From Calothrix membranacea FACHB-236 (GTDB lineage: Bacteria; Cyanobacteriota; Cyanobacteriia; Cyanobacteriales; Nostocaceae): a stretch of DNA of 46,963 nucleotides. The notes under the pieces were generated by a model. It made no database searches and was not told where the DNA came from. It saw only the letters and a list, made by a program, of their open reading frames with translations. The position numbers and the translations under genes are program-made. Positions 15,925 through 24,979 of this stretch are shown in pieces. The DNA lies in assembly GCF_014696315.1 (NCBI RefSeq), contig NZ_JACJPX010000063.1, forward strand, positions 1 through 46,963. The letters are read 5' to 3'. Each line of letters starts with the position of its first letter. Position 1 is the first letter of the stretch.

Positions 15925-16689
15925 TTAGATTCCTGCACCATCTAAGAACTGCTGGATGGCTTTATCTCTGAGATTACACCAAGCGGTTTCTTTGAGGTGT
16001 TCAGCTTCATTAACAGCTAAATGACCTGCCAAAACAGGGGTTTTCTCAGCAGACTGGTTACGCTGAAGAACTTGTATTTGTTCTTCCAATGCTTCAATTC
16101 GGTCTACTAAAGCACGAATTACTTCAGCTTCTGAGTCTGGTAAGTTGTTGTGTTCTAGAGGCGCAACCCGAACTCCAGAACGATAGATAATGCGGCCAGG
16201 TATGCCAACAACAGTGCAATCAGAAGGTACATCACGTAGTACTACTGAACCTGCACCAATGCGGACATTATTACCAACTTGAATATTTCCTAGTACTTTT
16301 GCACCTGCGCCGACTACAACGTTTTCACCCAAAGTTGGGTGGCGTTTACCGCTTTCTTTACCAGTACCACCAAGGGTGACACCTTGATAAATTAGCGCAT
16401 AGTCTCCCACGATCGCAGTTTCGCCAATTACTACACCCATACCGTGGTCAATAAACACGCCATGTCCAATGGTTGCGCCTGGGTGAATTTCAACCCCCGT
16501 CAAAAACCGAGCCAAGTGAGATATCAGCCGGGGGATAAAGGGAATACCTATAATATGCAGCCAGTGAGCCAGTCGATAAAATAGCAAAGCTTGCAAACCG
16601 GGGTAACAGAATAAAACTTCCAACCAGTTGCGAGCAGCAGGGTCACGTTCAAAGATGATGCTAAAGTCGGCACGCATTGTAGATAGCAC
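15925..16689 (-). CDS. cysE: serine O-acetyltransferase
   Basis: This enzyme makes O-acetylserine from serine and acetyl-CoA, the first committed step of cysteine synthesis. It is 254 aa with an N-terminal helical domain ([32 protein letters not shown]) and a left-handed beta-helix of hexapeptide repeats. The helix contains the catalytic segment [17 protein letters not shown] and [18 protein letters not shown]. The C-terminal tail (from about 190) is a coiled, variable extension. I use GTG 16689 (MLSTMRADF) because cyanobacterial relatives begin that way and GAGGG lies 9 nt upstream; ATG 16677 is the alternative. Confidence 0.95.
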   Translation of the reverse strand: MLSTMRADFSIIFERDPAARNWLEVLFCYPGLQALLFYRLAHWLHIIGIPFIPRLISHLARFLTGVEIHPGATIGHGVFIDHGMGVVIGETAIVGDYALIYQGVTLGGTGKESGKRHPTLGENVVVGAGAKVLGNIQVGNNVRIGAGSVVLRDVPSDCTVVGIPGRIIYRSGVRVAPLEHNNLPDSEAEVIRALVDRIEALEEQIQVLQRNQSAEKTPVLAGHLAVNEAEHLKETAWCNLRDKAIQQFLDGAGI

Positions 16690-16849
16690 GAGATAGTACC
16701 CTCGGAAAGCAAAACGAGCTACTTTCCCATATTATCCTTCTCGGTGTAACTCGTAACAAATTGGGTGGGAGTCAAGAGTCAAAGGTCAAACGGTCAAGGG
16801 TTATTTCTTCCTTGCCTTCCCAGTCACCAGTCACCAATCCCCAATCCTT

Positions 16850-17341
16850 CTACGGCTGCTGCACTGTGAGAGTGTAGTTATGCTTGTCTCCAGAGTTAAA
16901 GGTACCTATCCAAATGCGATAGGTTCCGCTTTTGAAGTCGCGATCGTCGATGCTGGCATCTTTACTTTTACCAGTATCATCGCCACAGCGAATTGTTGAA
17001 TCGTCTGGGCCTTGGATGAGCATAGTGGTGTCGTAACCGCCACTATTTACTAGGAATTTCAGGCTAGCAAAGTCTTTCTCTAAGGTAATGATGTGATCTG
17101 GCTGGGGATCTGCAAAACCAATACAGGCTTTTTTATCGCGATCGCGGTTACTAATGGCAGACAGTGAGTACGATCCACCTGTGTATCCTTCAGCGACTCC
17201 TTGCGCTGGGTTAAAACCTGCTGATAGCTTCAGTGTGCCAAAGTTTGCTGTCTGTGCTATTACGGGTTGCGCCATGATAGCTGTACCTAGAGCCAAAAGC
17301 CAGCCTAATTGTGATTTAATCCGGAGGCGAAAATATTTCAT
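16850..17341 (-). CDS. secreted protein, unknown function
   Basis: This 163-aa protein has a Sec signal peptide: basic start (MKYFRLRIKSQ), hydrophobic core (LGWLLALGTAIMA) and a cleavage site after PVIAQ, near residue 30. The mature part, about 130 aa, contains GYTGGSYSLSAISNRDRDKKACIGFADPQPDH, DTTMLIQGPDDSTIRCGDD and a final YRIWIGTFNSGDKHNYTLTV. This is a beta-sandwich-like pattern similar to bacterial pre-peptidase C-terminal-type domains, where the GxYxIWxG motif is common. Two Cys residues could form a disulphide. ATG 17341 has GGAGGA five bases upstream. Periplasmic or extracellular location is inferred. Confidence 0.82.
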   Translation of the reverse strand: MKYFRLRIKSQLGWLLALGTAIMAQPVIAQTANFGTLKLSAGFNPAQGVAEGYTGGSYSLSAISNRDRDKKACIGFADPQPDHIITLEKDFASLKFLVNSGGYDTTMLIQGPDDSTIRCGDDTGKSKDASIDDRDFKSGTYRIWIGTFNSGDKHNYTLTVQQP

Positions 17342-17894
17342 AGTAGTCCTCCACCAAGCAATTTTATAAGTAACTATATATACTTATTGTAATCATTTTT
17401 TGGGAATATTTCCTGAATTGTGACACATTGAAATCTGCCACAATTCATGGCTAAAAAAACAAAAAAAGTGTGTTTTTAAGATAAATTTTATTGCGATTTT
17501 TAATAAAATTTTAAAATTACTTTTTTCTTATATTTAAATTTTCAATATAGTCACAGTTACTAAATGTTTTATTTTAGTTAAGACAAGATTATATAAACTT
17601 TTTGTGTGGTTTCTGAAAAGTTTATACAACTGTTAATATGCGGCTAATTATGGGGCAATACGGTTGAGATAAGACTTTTTCTCTCTCTGTATTTCTGCTC
17701 CCTCTGGCTACCTTAGCGTATAAATTTCTTTAAAATTAACACTATGGAATTGAGGGGTCAGAACCCTCATTAAACCAGCACTATTTTTGTAGAAGTTGAA
17801 GATATAAATTAAGAGAATGCATGAGACTAAGCTCATGCATCCTACAAACAAAAAATTGGGATAATTTGTAACTTTCGTCTCTAGTCTTAGCCTT
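17342..17894. other. AT-rich intergenic region
   Basis: These 553 bases contain the promoter region of the secreted protein (right side of its start) and long A/T runs near 17450-17560. No ORF of note. The only structured element seen is the hairpin at 17817-17840. Confidence 0.5.
17817..17840 (-). terminator. hairpin after grxC
   Basis: A perfect 9-bp stem ATGCATGAG / CTCATGCAT with a 6-nt loop lies 55 bp past the grxC stop. Leftwards it runs into a moderately T-rich sequence. It may be a terminator or a small palindromic repeat. Confidence 0.4.
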
Positions 17895-18206
17895 TTAAAC
17901 AGGTTCCGCTAACAGGGGATCAAGTTGACCTTTTGTATCCAAATCATAAATGTCATCACAACCACCAATATGCTGATTGTTAATAAAAATTTGTGGTACT
18001 GTGCGGCGACTATTAGCACGTTCTGCCATTTTAGTTCTGGCAGCTTCGTCACCATCGATTTTGTATTCTTGGAATTGCACACCTTTCCACCACAGCAGCA
18101 TTTTAGCGCGGATGCAATAAGGACAAGTTTGCCAAGTATAAATTTCGACATTGGCTTTAACTCGTTCTGGGTGTCGATTTAAAAGGGGATTAAGAAAGTC
18201 CAGCAT
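17895..18206 (-). CDS. grxC: glutaredoxin 3
   Basis: This 103-aa glutaredoxin has the dithiol active site CPYC at residues 28-31, the cis-Pro motif TVPQIFIN and the glutathione-binding GGCDDIYDL. It reduces protein disulphides and glutathione mixed disulphides in the cytosol using glutathione. The N-terminus (MLDFLNPLLNRHPERVK) is about 15 residues longer than the minimal fold, as is common in cyanobacteria. It is followed leftwards by a hairpin and preceded by the DUF981 gene on the same strand at a 125-bp distance, so they are not obviously one operon. Confidence 0.95.
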   Translation of the reverse strand: MLDFLNPLLNRHPERVKANVEIYTWQTCPYCIRAKMLLWWKGVQFQEYKIDGDEAARTKMAERANSRRTVPQIFINNQHIGGCDDIYDLDTKGQLDPLLAEPV

Positions 18207-18331
18207 ATTTTAAGAGATGGTAATTTAATCTGAATTTTCTCTAGCTTAAATCATGGTAATTATTCATTCGTAATTTGTAATTTACAAGGAGATTAAGTCA
18301 CAAAATTACGAATTTGGAATACTGGTGCCAA

Positions 18332-18904
18332 TTATCGCATTGGTATAGGAACCCATTTTTGGAAACTTTCTAAATGATTCCAGTAAGACATATAACCGAT
18401 AAATGCCCAAATTAAGGCTGCTGCGATCAGCACTGCTGCACCAATTAAGCGCCAGGTTCGGTTTGTTTTTAAGTAGAGGGTAGGTGCAGCAAAAACACCT
18501 CCTAAGCCTGTAAGGATAAAACCTATTCCTGCAATTAACGGTTGTCTCGTCAGTCCTAGATTAATGATGCGGAAACCGACAACAATGGAAACCAACCCAG
18601 CAAAGAAAGCGTAAATTGCGAGTGTGAGTAAATCCCATCCCAAAGAAAGCGCGATCGCGGCACCAATAAATAAAATTCCTAATAAAATTGTAGTTTCACC
18701 AAAAGCGATGTTAAAACTACCGCCAATGGGCCAAGTAAAGCTCATGTGTAACCCCGTAGTTAGGGCGATCGCTCCTGTTACGCCAAAGCCAGGAATCCAA
18801 TGTTTCTGATTATCGCTAACTATCCCCCGATATACATAATCTGCCAGTAGAAATAATCCAGCTACCATATTGATTAACATCAGAGTGATGTAGTCAATAA
18901 ACAT
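18332..18904 (-). CDS. DUF981 family integral membrane protein
   Basis: This 190-aa, very hydrophobic protein has about six predicted transmembrane helices. They include MLINMVAGLFLLADYVY, TGAIALTTGLHMSF, ETTILLGILFIGAAIALSL, LAIYAFFAGLVSIVVGF, LIAGIGFILTGLGGVFAA and LIGAAVLIAAALIWAF. The sequence fits the DUF981 family as I remember it (about 190 aa, Gly-rich helices, a conserved FTWPIGGSFNIAFGE segment); its biochemical role is unknown to me. ATG 18904 has GGAGA at a suitable distance. It is a single gene, transcribed leftwards, back to back with glpX across a 281-bp spacer. Confidence 0.85.
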   Translation of the reverse strand: MFIDYITLMLINMVAGLFLLADYVYRGIVSDNQKHWIPGFGVTGAIALTTGLHMSFTWPIGGSFNIAFGETTILLGILFIGAAIALSLGWDLLTLAIYAFFAGLVSIVVGFRIINLGLTRQPLIAGIGFILTGLGGVFAAPTLYLKTNRTWRLIGAAVLIAAALIWAFIGYMSYWNHLESFQKWVPIPMR

Positions 18905-19185
18905 GATTTATCTCCAGAGAGTTTATTAGAAAATACCTCTGAGTTGTTATTTTGTATATTGCTCCACAGATACAATTTTTTGTATTGATAAAATTTATCA
19001 ATTATTTAGCAGTATAAATAATTATATCAATGTCATTTTTACTACCTATAGTTTTTATTGGCATTAAAACTTAACATAGAGCCTCATCAAGACTATTTTC
19101 CACGTGTATCCGCCCTTTGGTAGACTTGAAGACTGGAATAGCTAGATAAAACGACGCGAAGTCAAGCAGTTGAGAGGGCGACTCT

Positions 19186-20223
19186 GTGGAAAATACACTT
19201 GGATTAGAGATTATTGAGGTAGTAGAGCAAGCCGCGATCGCATCCGCCAAGTGGATGGGTAAAGGCGAAAAGAACACTGCTGACCAAGTTGCAGTGGAAG
19301 CTATGCGGGAGAGGATGAACAAAATCTATATGCGTGGTCGCATTGTCATTGGCGAAGGCGAACGTGATGATGCTCCCATGTTATATATTGGGGAAGAGGT
19401 GGGTATCTGCGCCCGTCCAGATGCTAAGGACTTCTGTAACCCAGATGAATTGATTGAAATTGACATTGCCGTTGACCCATGTGAAGGTACGAACTTGGTA
19501 GCATACGGCCAACCTGGCTCAATGGCTGTATTGGCAATTTCTGAAAAGGGTGGCTTATTTGCTGCTCCTGACTTCTACATGAAGAAGTTAGCAGCACCAC
19601 CAGCAGCTAAAGGCAAGGTGGACATTAACAAGTCAGCAACGGAAAACCTCAAAATTCTCTCCGAGTGTCTAGATCGCTCTATTGAAGAACTTGTGGTAGT
19701 TGTTATGAAGCGCGAACGCCACAACGATTTAATTAAAGAAATCCGCGATGCTGGGGCGAGAGTACAACTAATTTCCGATGGTGATGTTGGTGCTGCCATT
19801 TCTTGTGGTTTTGCAGGGACTAATATCCACGCGCTGATGGGTATTGGCGCTGCACCAGAAGGGGTAATTTCCGCCGCTGCTATGCGTGCTTTAGGTGGGC
19901 ATTTCCAAGGTCAGTTGATTTATGACCCAGCAATCGTCAAAACAGGTTTAATTGGCGAAAGCAAAGAAGCTAACCTTGATCGTTTGAAGTCTATGAATAT
20001 CAACGACCCTGATAAGGTCTATGATGCTCATGAACTCGCATCTGGTGAAACTGTACTTTTTGCTGCTAGTGGTATTACCTCTGGAAATCTGATGCAAGGT
20101 GTACGCTTCTTCAAAGGTGGAGCCAGAACTCAAAGCCTAGTTATTTCCAACCAGTCAAACACCGCTCGATTTGTGGATACCATTCACATGTTTGATCATC
20201 CTAAGACCATACAAGTACGGTAA
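19186..20223 (+). CDS. glpX: class II fructose-1,6-/sedoheptulose-1,7-bisphosphatase
   Basis: This is the Calvin-cycle phosphatase of cyanobacteria, which acts on fructose 1,6- and sedoheptulose 1,7-bisphosphate. It is 345 aa, the normal length. Metal- and substrate-binding segments seen are [25 protein letters not shown] and [12 protein letters not shown], then [34 protein letters not shown]. The start is GTG 19186, supported by GAGAGGG about 8 bp upstream; no better ATG exists and homologues begin [11 protein letters not shown]. hemA follows 201 bp downstream on the same strand. That neighbourhood is common in cyanobacteria, but a strong hairpin separates the two here. Confidence 0.96.
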   Translation: MENTLGLEIIEVVEQAAIASAKWMGKGEKNTADQVAVEAMRERMNKIYMRGRIVIGEGERDDAPMLYIGEEVGICARPDAKDFCNPDELIEIDIAVDPCEGTNLVAYGQPGSMAVLAISEKGGLFAAPDFYMKKLAAPPAAKGKVDINKSATENLKILSECLDRSIEELVVVVMKRERHNDLIKEIRDAGARVQLISDGDVGAAISCGFAGTNIHALMGIGAAPEGVISAAAMRALGGHFQGQLIYDPAIVKTGLIGESKEANLDRLKSMNINDPDKVYDAHELASGETVLFAASGITSGNLMQGVRFFKGGARTQSLVISNQSNTARFVDTIHMFDHPKTIQVR

Positions 20224-20251
20224 ACAATCGTAGTGCGGAGTCACCCCAGTT

Positions 20252-20276
20252 CACAGTGGCGGCTTCCGCCACTGTG
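20252..20276 (+). terminator. hairpin terminator after glpX
   Basis: A perfect 11-bp GC-rich stem CACAGTGGCGG / CCGCCACTGTG with a 3-nt loop starts 29 bp after the glpX stop. No T-run follows, but the stability suggests termination or protection of the 3' end. Confidence 0.55.
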
Positions 20277-20424
20277 ACTGAATCGCTGAGGTACTGAGTA
20301 TCCAGTAATACTCCAAAACTGATTATTCCTCAGCACTTTTTCAGTTAGGAGTTATGAATTGTATGAACTCCTAACTGACCATTCACCACTTACCAATTAC
20401 CATTTAGCAATTACTAATTAGCAG

Positions 20425-21711
20425 ATGAATATAGCAGTGGTGGGGTTAAGCCATAAAACAGCCCCAGTAGAAATCCGGGAAAAGCTGAGTATTCCAGAAC
20501 CTCAAATAGAAAGCGCGATCGCTCAACTTACTAGCTTTCCCCATATTGACGAAGTTGCTATTCTCAGCACTTGTAACCGCCTAGAAATCTACATCGTGAC
20601 TAGTGAAACCGAACACGGGATTCGGGAAGTAACTCAGTTTCTGGGCGAATACAGCAAATTGCCTGTCACATCTTTACGCCAACACTTGTTTATGTTGCTG
20701 CATGAAGATGCTGTGATGCATATCATGCGTGTGGCTGCTGGGTTAGACAGTCTGGTACTGGGAGAAGGCCAAATTCTGGCTCAGGTGAAAAATACCCACA
20801 AACTGGGACAACAATATAACGGTATAAAAACAATTCTCAATCGATTATTTAAACAAGCTTTAACAGCAGGTAAGCGAGTTCGCACTGAAACTAGCATTGG
20901 TACTGGCGCAGTTTCCATCAGTTCTGCAGCTGTGGAATTGGCGCACATGAAGGTAGAGAATTTAGCAGCTTGTCGAGTTGCTATTCTTGGTGCTGGTAAA
21001 ATGTCTCGCTTGCTGGTACAACACCTCGTTTCTAAAGGCGCTGGACAAATTAGTATTTTAAATCGCTCAAATCAACGAGCCGTAGAATTGGCTAAACTGT
21101 TCCCAGATCAGCCAATTGAAATTCATCCGCTATCAGAAATGATGGCAGTCATTGCCAACAGTCATTTAGTATTTACCAGTACTTCTGCTACAGACCCCAT
21201 TTTGGATCGTGCCAAATTAGAAATGGTTTTAGAGCCTAACCAGTCTCTAATGCTATTTGATATTTCCGTACCCCGCAACGTCCATTCTGATGTGAATGGG
21301 CTAGAAAACGTCCAGGCGTTCAACGTGGATGATTTGAAGGCTGTAGTGGCACAAAACTATGAAAGCCGTCGCAAGATGGCTCAAGAAGCTGAGAAAATCC
21401 TCGATGAAGAAGTAGAAGCTTTTGATATTTGGTGGCGCAGTTTAGAAACTGTTTCCACAATTAGCTGTCTGCGAAATAAAGTAGAAACCATCCGCGAGCA
21501 GGAATTGGAAAAAGCTTTGTCGCGCTTGGGTTCGGAATTCGCAGAAAAGCATCAAGAAGTAATCGAAGCTTTAACAAGAGGAATCGTTAACAAAATTTTA
21601 CACGATCCGATGGTGCAATTGCGAGCGCAACAAGATGTGGAAGCTAGACGGCGATGTATGCAGACTCTGCAAATGTTATTTAACCTAGATGCAGAGGAAC
21701 AGTTTAGCTAA
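20425..21711 (+). CDS. hemA: glutamyl-tRNA reductase
   Basis: This enzyme reduces glutamyl-tRNA(Glu) to glutamate-1-semialdehyde with NADPH, the first step of tetrapyrrole (chlorophyll, haem, B12, bilin) synthesis. It is 428 aa. The catalytic Cys is C50 in [11 protein letters not shown], and [14 protein letters not shown] is the conserved N-terminal segment. The NADPH domain has [11 protein letters not shown] near residue 190, and the C-terminal helical dimerisation domain is complete. The ATG at 20425 follows a stretch of short AATTAC-like repeats and no strong ribosome site is visible. Note that the B12-dependent NrdJ in this window depends on tetrapyrrole-derived cobalamin. Confidence 0.97.
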   Translation: MNIAVVGLSHKTAPVEIREKLSIPEPQIESAIAQLTSFPHIDEVAILSTCNRLEIYIVTSETEHGIREVTQFLGEYSKLPVTSLRQHLFMLLHEDAVMHIMRVAAGLDSLVLGEGQILAQVKNTHKLGQQYNGIKTILNRLFKQALTAGKRVRTETSIGTGAVSISSAAVELAHMKVENLAACRVAILGAGKMSRLLVQHLVSKGAGQISILNRSNQRAVELAKLFPDQPIEIHPLSEMMAVIANSHLVFTSTSATDPILDRAKLEMVLEPNQSLMLFDISVPRNVHSDVNGLENVQAFNVDDLKAVVAQNYESRRKMAQEAEKILDEEVEAFDIWWRSLETVSTISCLRNKVETIREQELEKALSRLGSEFAEKHQEVIEALTRGIVNKILHDPMVQLRAQQDVEARRRCMQTLQMLFNLDAEEQFS

Positions 21712-21726
21712 GTCTACGGACATCAT

Positions 21727-21756
21727 TGGTGCGTTAGGATTTGCTCCCACGCACCA
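21727..21756. terminator. hairpin between convergent hemA and arsR-type gene
   Basis: TGGTGCGT / ACGCACCA form an 8-bp stem around a 14-nt loop, placed in the 59-bp gap between two convergent genes. It may serve both transcripts. T-rich tails are weak. Confidence 0.4.
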
Positions 21757-21770
21757 GCAATGACTCAAGA

Positions 21771-22124
21771 TTAAAACCTTTTGCTAGTAGCTAAAGGTTT
21801 GAGACTTTGTAACTGTTGGGTTTGCTCCTCTAATCTTTCCGCGAGGCGATCGCATACTAACTCACATAGTCGCAAACATATAGGATCAGCGATTTCATAA
21901 ATGACGCTGACACCTTCTGGTGTTCTTTTAACAATACCCGCCTGAGTCAAGACTTTCAGGTGCTTCGACACATTTGCCTGTCCGAGTCCTGTTAAGGCGA
22001 TAATTTCCGTAACATTTTTCGCACCCGATTTCAAACAACATAAAACTTGTAACCGACTAACTTCAGACAAGACTTTAAAATAGTCAGCAACTGGGCTTAA
22101 TGCCCCAGGAAAAACTTCTGACAT
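21771..22124 (-). CDS. ArsR/SmtB-family transcriptional regulator
   Basis: This 117-aa winged-helix repressor has the core VLSEVSRLQVLCCLKSGAKNVTEI. The recognition helix region is GLGQANVSKHLKVLTQAGIVKR and the wing TPEGVSVIYEIAD. The classical metal site ELCVCDL of SmtB/ArsR is absent. Instead a Cys pair sits in helix 2 (LCCLK) and two more lie in the C-terminal helix (ICLRLCELVCDRL). That spacing resembles the thiol/persulphide sensors BigR/SqrR, where one Cys of each helix forms the switch. This ligand is an inference. An imperfect inverted repeat lies 32 bp upstream of its start and may be its operator. Confidence 0.88.
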   Translation of the reverse strand: MSEVFPGALSPVADYFKVLSEVSRLQVLCCLKSGAKNVTEIIALTGLGQANVSKHLKVLTQAGIVKRTPEGVSVIYEIADPICLRLCELVCDRLAERLEEQTQQLQSLKPLATSKRF

Positions 22125-22468
22125 AAAAAAGTAATAATACTTTATGGGCTTATATTTACTATTATACTATATGGTAATATAATCTTTGTACTCATGCCAT
22201 AGTTTTAATTAAGACAGAGCAAGAATAATTGGTATGTATAGTGTAACTATCAAGAAAAGAAATTATTACAATTAAATAAGTCTTAAGTTAAAGATTTTGG
22301 ACTCGTAATTTAGTTTAGAAGGGTAAGGGTCAAAAGCTTTTATTTACCCTTTAACTATCCAACAAAAAAATATTGAGTACGATAGGAATAGACGCAAAGT
22401 AACATTTGCAAGTTAGCACTTGCATCAAAATAATTTAGTATAGTCAAACAATTATAGATGCTATCTTT
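22125..22468. other. divergent intergenic region, ArsR-type gene / Uma2 gene
   Basis: These 344 bases hold the promoters of two divergent genes. The only pattern I can point to is the inverted repeat at 22156-22177. The rest is AT-rich, with no ORF. Confidence 0.45.
22156..22177. promoter_or_regulatory. possible ArsR-type operator
   Basis: Half-sites TTACTAT and ATGGTAA (6 of 7 inverted matches) flank an 8-bp AT-rich spacer, just upstream of the repressor gene. Size and composition suit an ArsR-family dimer site. Proposed from position and symmetry only. Confidence 0.35.
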
Positions 22469-23059
22469 ATGCAGTTAGAAACACAAAAGCGCTATTACAC
22501 ACCTGAAGAATATTTAGGACTTGAAGAAAAAGCAGAATATAAAAGCGAGTACCGGGATGGAGAAATTGTAGCGATGACTGGTGGAACTACCAATCATAAT
22601 AAAATTGCAGGCAACTTTTATGCTTATTTGAAGTTTGCTTTACGAGGCAATAATTATGATGTTTATATTGGTGATGTACGTTTGTGGATACCCCGTTATC
22701 GGCAACATACATATCCAGATGTAATGGTAATCGAAGGACAACCGATTTACACAGGAACTAGCACAACAACAGTCATGAATCCGCTGCTAATTGCGGAAGT
22801 TTTATCTAAATCTACTAAAAACTATGACCAAGGCGATAAATTTCTTTATTATCGCTCTATTCCAGAATTCAAGGAATATATTTTAATTGACCAATATCAG
22901 TATCATGTAATGCAATATATCAAAACTGCCACAAACCAATGGTCATTTACAGAAATTGAAGGTGAATCTGCATCTTTATCACTGCAAACTGTTGATTTTC
23001 AAATTGAATTACGAGACCTTTATGAAAAAGTTAATTTCGCAGAAGATGACGAAGATTAA
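22469..23059 (+). CDS. Uma2-family (DUF820) PD-(D/E)XK nuclease-fold protein
   Basis: This 196-aa protein belongs to a family hugely expanded in filamentous cyanobacteria. Seen are the N-terminal YYTPEEYLGLEEKAEYKSEYRDGEIVAM, the catalytic-type Asp in HTYPDVMVIEG, and the E-x-x-S-K-S-T motif in LIAEVLSKSTKNYDQGDKFLYYRSIPEFKEYILID. Together these make the restriction-endonuclease-like core (D...E-x-K variants). The cellular role is unknown; many copies lie near mobile or repeat DNA. It stands alone, divergent from the ArsR-type gene. Confidence 0.92.
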   Translation: MQLETQKRYYTPEEYLGLEEKAEYKSEYRDGEIVAMTGGTTNHNKIAGNFYAYLKFALRGNNYDVYIGDVRLWIPRYRQHTYPDVMVIEGQPIYTGTSTTTVMNPLLIAEVLSKSTKNYDQGDKFLYYRSIPEFKEYILIDQYQYHVMQYIKTATNQWSFTEIEGESASLSLQTVDFQIELRDLYEKVNFAEDDED

Positions 23060-23272
23060 AAAAATTTGTAATTAATAATTGTTAGTGCAACCTAAATTAT
23101 TATAAATAAAGGCACAAACAATGTTGTGCCGTGATAGTGGCTGATTAAATTGAAAATTATTAGAATAAAAAGTACTCACTACCAAACTTAAAATCCTTGT
23201 TAGGGTTACATGGATTTTTGGTAGCTATGATTGCCACTGTTTGAAATTGTTAATATTTGCGCTCAGAATAGC

Positions 23273-23491
23273 TTATAAGATAGGACGAGTTCTAACTTTA
23301 TAGTCCATTAAAGCGCCTTGACTAATTACAGTGCGTCCATTTCTTCTGCTGGTAGGAATTTGCCCTTTTTGCAGAGCCATATACAGAGTACTTTGATCTA
23401 CACCTAAAAACCTAGCAGCCTGTACAAATGAAGTACCCTGTCTGGGTATACTTCTGTTCCTTCTCTTTCGATTTGTGAATGGTCTGAACAT
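23273..23491 (-). CDS. small excisionase-like helix-turn-helix protein
   Basis: This 72-aa basic protein (MFRPFTNRKRRNR start) has a MerR/excisionase-type HTH: SFVQAARFLGVDQSTLYMALQKGQIPTSRRNGRTVISQGALMDYK. It shows the typical pattern of AA-x-x-LGV, then STLY, a GQIP turn, and R-x-G-R-T before the C-terminal helix. Such proteins bind DNA as Xis-like factors or antitoxins. No integrase or toxin is next to it, so its partner is unknown. It is divergent from the ArsR-DUF2087 gene at 23664 across 172 bp. Confidence 0.78.
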   Translation of the reverse strand: MFRPFTNRKRRNRSIPRQGTSFVQAARFLGVDQSTLYMALQKGQIPTSRRNGRTVISQGALMDYKVRTRPIL

Positions 23492-23663
23492 AGCGAAATG
23501 TGAAGAACTACTTAAGAAATCTCAACTTCCGGCCGAACAAATCGCAGAATTAACAATAATTCACAATCACAACAAAACAACCTCTGCCTGTTCAGAGGCT
23601 AACATCATGGCTTATTCGACTTCTTTCTAATTAGATTGAAATCGAATTTGATTATAACAAATT

Positions 23664-24269
23664 ATGAGGAAAGAACAGTTTCAAACCCTACTGCAATTTT
23701 TCAAAGTGTTGGCAGACGAGAGTCGATTAAAAATTGTAGGTATATTAGCAAACCAAGAGTGTAGTGTTGAAGAACTAGCAGTGCTATTGCAACTTAAAGA
23801 ACCGACAGTGTCACATCATCTGTCAAAACTCAAGGAACTAAACTTAGTAACTATGCGCCCAGAAGGTAACAGTCGCTTTTATCAGTTAGATAGCGACGTT
23901 TTGCAAAGTCTGAGCCAGGAAATTTTCACCCCAGAGAAAATGGCATCTTTAATTGAGGATGTTGATATTGCAGCTTGGGAAAGCAAAGTTTTGAAAAACT
24001 ATTTAGAGAATGACAGCAAAAATCTAGACGAAATACAGCGCCTGAAGGAAATTCCTGCTAGCCGCAAAAAGCGCTTAGTCATTCTTAAGTGGCTGGCTAG
24101 CAAATTTGAAGAGGGGGTTCAGTATCCAGAACGAACAGTAAATGAAACTCTCCAGCTTTACCATCCTGACTACGCTACCTTAAGGCGGGAGTTAGTTGGT
24201 TATCAGTTAATGCAGCGAGAGAATGGGGTTTATTGGCGCTATAACAACGATGGGAGACGCAGTCTCTAA
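23664..24269 (+). CDS. ArsR-type regulator with C-terminal DUF2087 domain
   Basis: This is a 201-aa protein. Residues about 8-85 are a winged helix (FKVLADESRLKIVGILANQECSVEELA, TVSHHLSKLKELNLV, MRPEGNSRFYQLD). Residues about 125-200 match DUF2087 (IPASRKKRLVILKWLASKFEEGVQYPERTVNETLQLYHPDYATLRRELV...GVYWRYN), a domain often fused to ArsR or GNAT proteins. CSVEELA replaces the full ELCVCDL metal motif, so a single Cys remains. It is probably a repressor of unknown signal. A 34-bp perfect palindrome lies 34 bp after the stop. Confidence 0.9.
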   Translation: MRKEQFQTLLQFFKVLADESRLKIVGILANQECSVEELAVLLQLKEPTVSHHLSKLKELNLVTMRPEGNSRFYQLDSDVLQSLSQEIFTPEKMASLIEDVDIAAWESKVLKNYLENDSKNLDEIQRLKEIPASRKKRLVILKWLASKFEEGVQYPERTVNETLQLYHPDYATLRRELVGYQLMQRENGVYWRYNNDGRRSL

Positions 24270-24303
24270 TCTCATCCTTGCTGTGAAGGCAGAATTGCCG
24301 ATG

Positions 24304-24337
24304 ATTAGGCATACTTCTAATTAGAAGTATGCCTAAT
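24304..24337. repeat. 34-bp perfect palindrome
   Basis: ATTAGGCATACTTCTAA is followed immediately by its exact reverse complement, with no loop spacer. It lies between the ArsR-DUF2087 gene and the HIT gene. It could be a regulator-binding site for the next gene or a terminator; no T-run follows. Confidence 0.75.
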
Positions 24338-24388
24338 GAGTAGTTGCCACTTTTGCTGCAATTTTTTATAGAGTGTGGGTTTTGAAGT

Positions 24389-24889
24389 TTGAATCTGTTG
24401 ACCTGCTCTACGGAACTTATATTGATCATAGATGGGTGTCTTGCTTGTCATGTCTTATCCGGAAAAATAAAAGCTCCTGGTGGAGCTATTTACGAAGATA
24501 ATTATTGGATTGTCGAACATTCTTTATCGCCTGTGCTGTTATCGGGATATCTGATTATCAAACTTAAAAGACATTGCGAAAATTTGGCAGATTTGACACT
24601 AGAAGAAGCCAATGCTTTAGGCCCCATTATTCAAAAAACATGTTTAGCATTATCGCGGTTAATGAAACCAGCAAAAATTCATGTTTGTTCTTGGGGCGAA
24701 GAAGTTAAGCATATACATTTTCACGTTATTCCCCGTAACGAAGATATGCCAGTAGGTAATCTAAAATTGCTAATTTATTTGCGGGTTAAAAAATTATTTA
24801 ATCAACTTGGTTTTAGTAAGTGGGTAAGCACTGAAGCAGCCGCAGAGATGGCGGCAAAAGTGCGCGATGAAATTGCAAAATTATGCTAG
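24389..24889 (+). CDS. HIT-family nucleotide hydrolase/transferase
   Basis: HIT proteins act on nucleotide phosphoester or phosphoramidate bonds. The family motif HIHFHVIPR (H-x-H-x-H) is present near residues 111-119. An N-terminal CLACHVLSGKI, with the C-x-x-C seen in many HIT proteins, and YEDNYWIVEHSLSP complete the fold. The start is uncertain because no in-frame ATG precedes CLAC. TTG 24389 gives 166 aa; TTG 24422 gives 155 aa and has GGA a few bases upstream, and I find it equally plausible. It follows the ArsR-DUF2087 gene by about 120 bp on the same strand, with a palindrome between. Confidence 0.88.
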   Translation: MNLLTCSTELILIIDGCLACHVLSGKIKAPGGAIYEDNYWIVEHSLSPVLLSGYLIIKLKRHCENLADLTLEEANALGPIIQKTCLALSRLMKPAKIHVCSWGEEVKHIHFHVIPRNEDMPVGNLKLLIYLRVKKLFNQLGFSKWVSTEAAAEMAAKVRDEIAKLC

Positions 24890-24979
24890 TAAGGTAGTAA
24901 GGGGAGATTAGGAAGCACGGAAGCAATTCCTTAAGTCTAATCCCCATTACCGATTACCCAATGCCCCATGCCCGATGTA

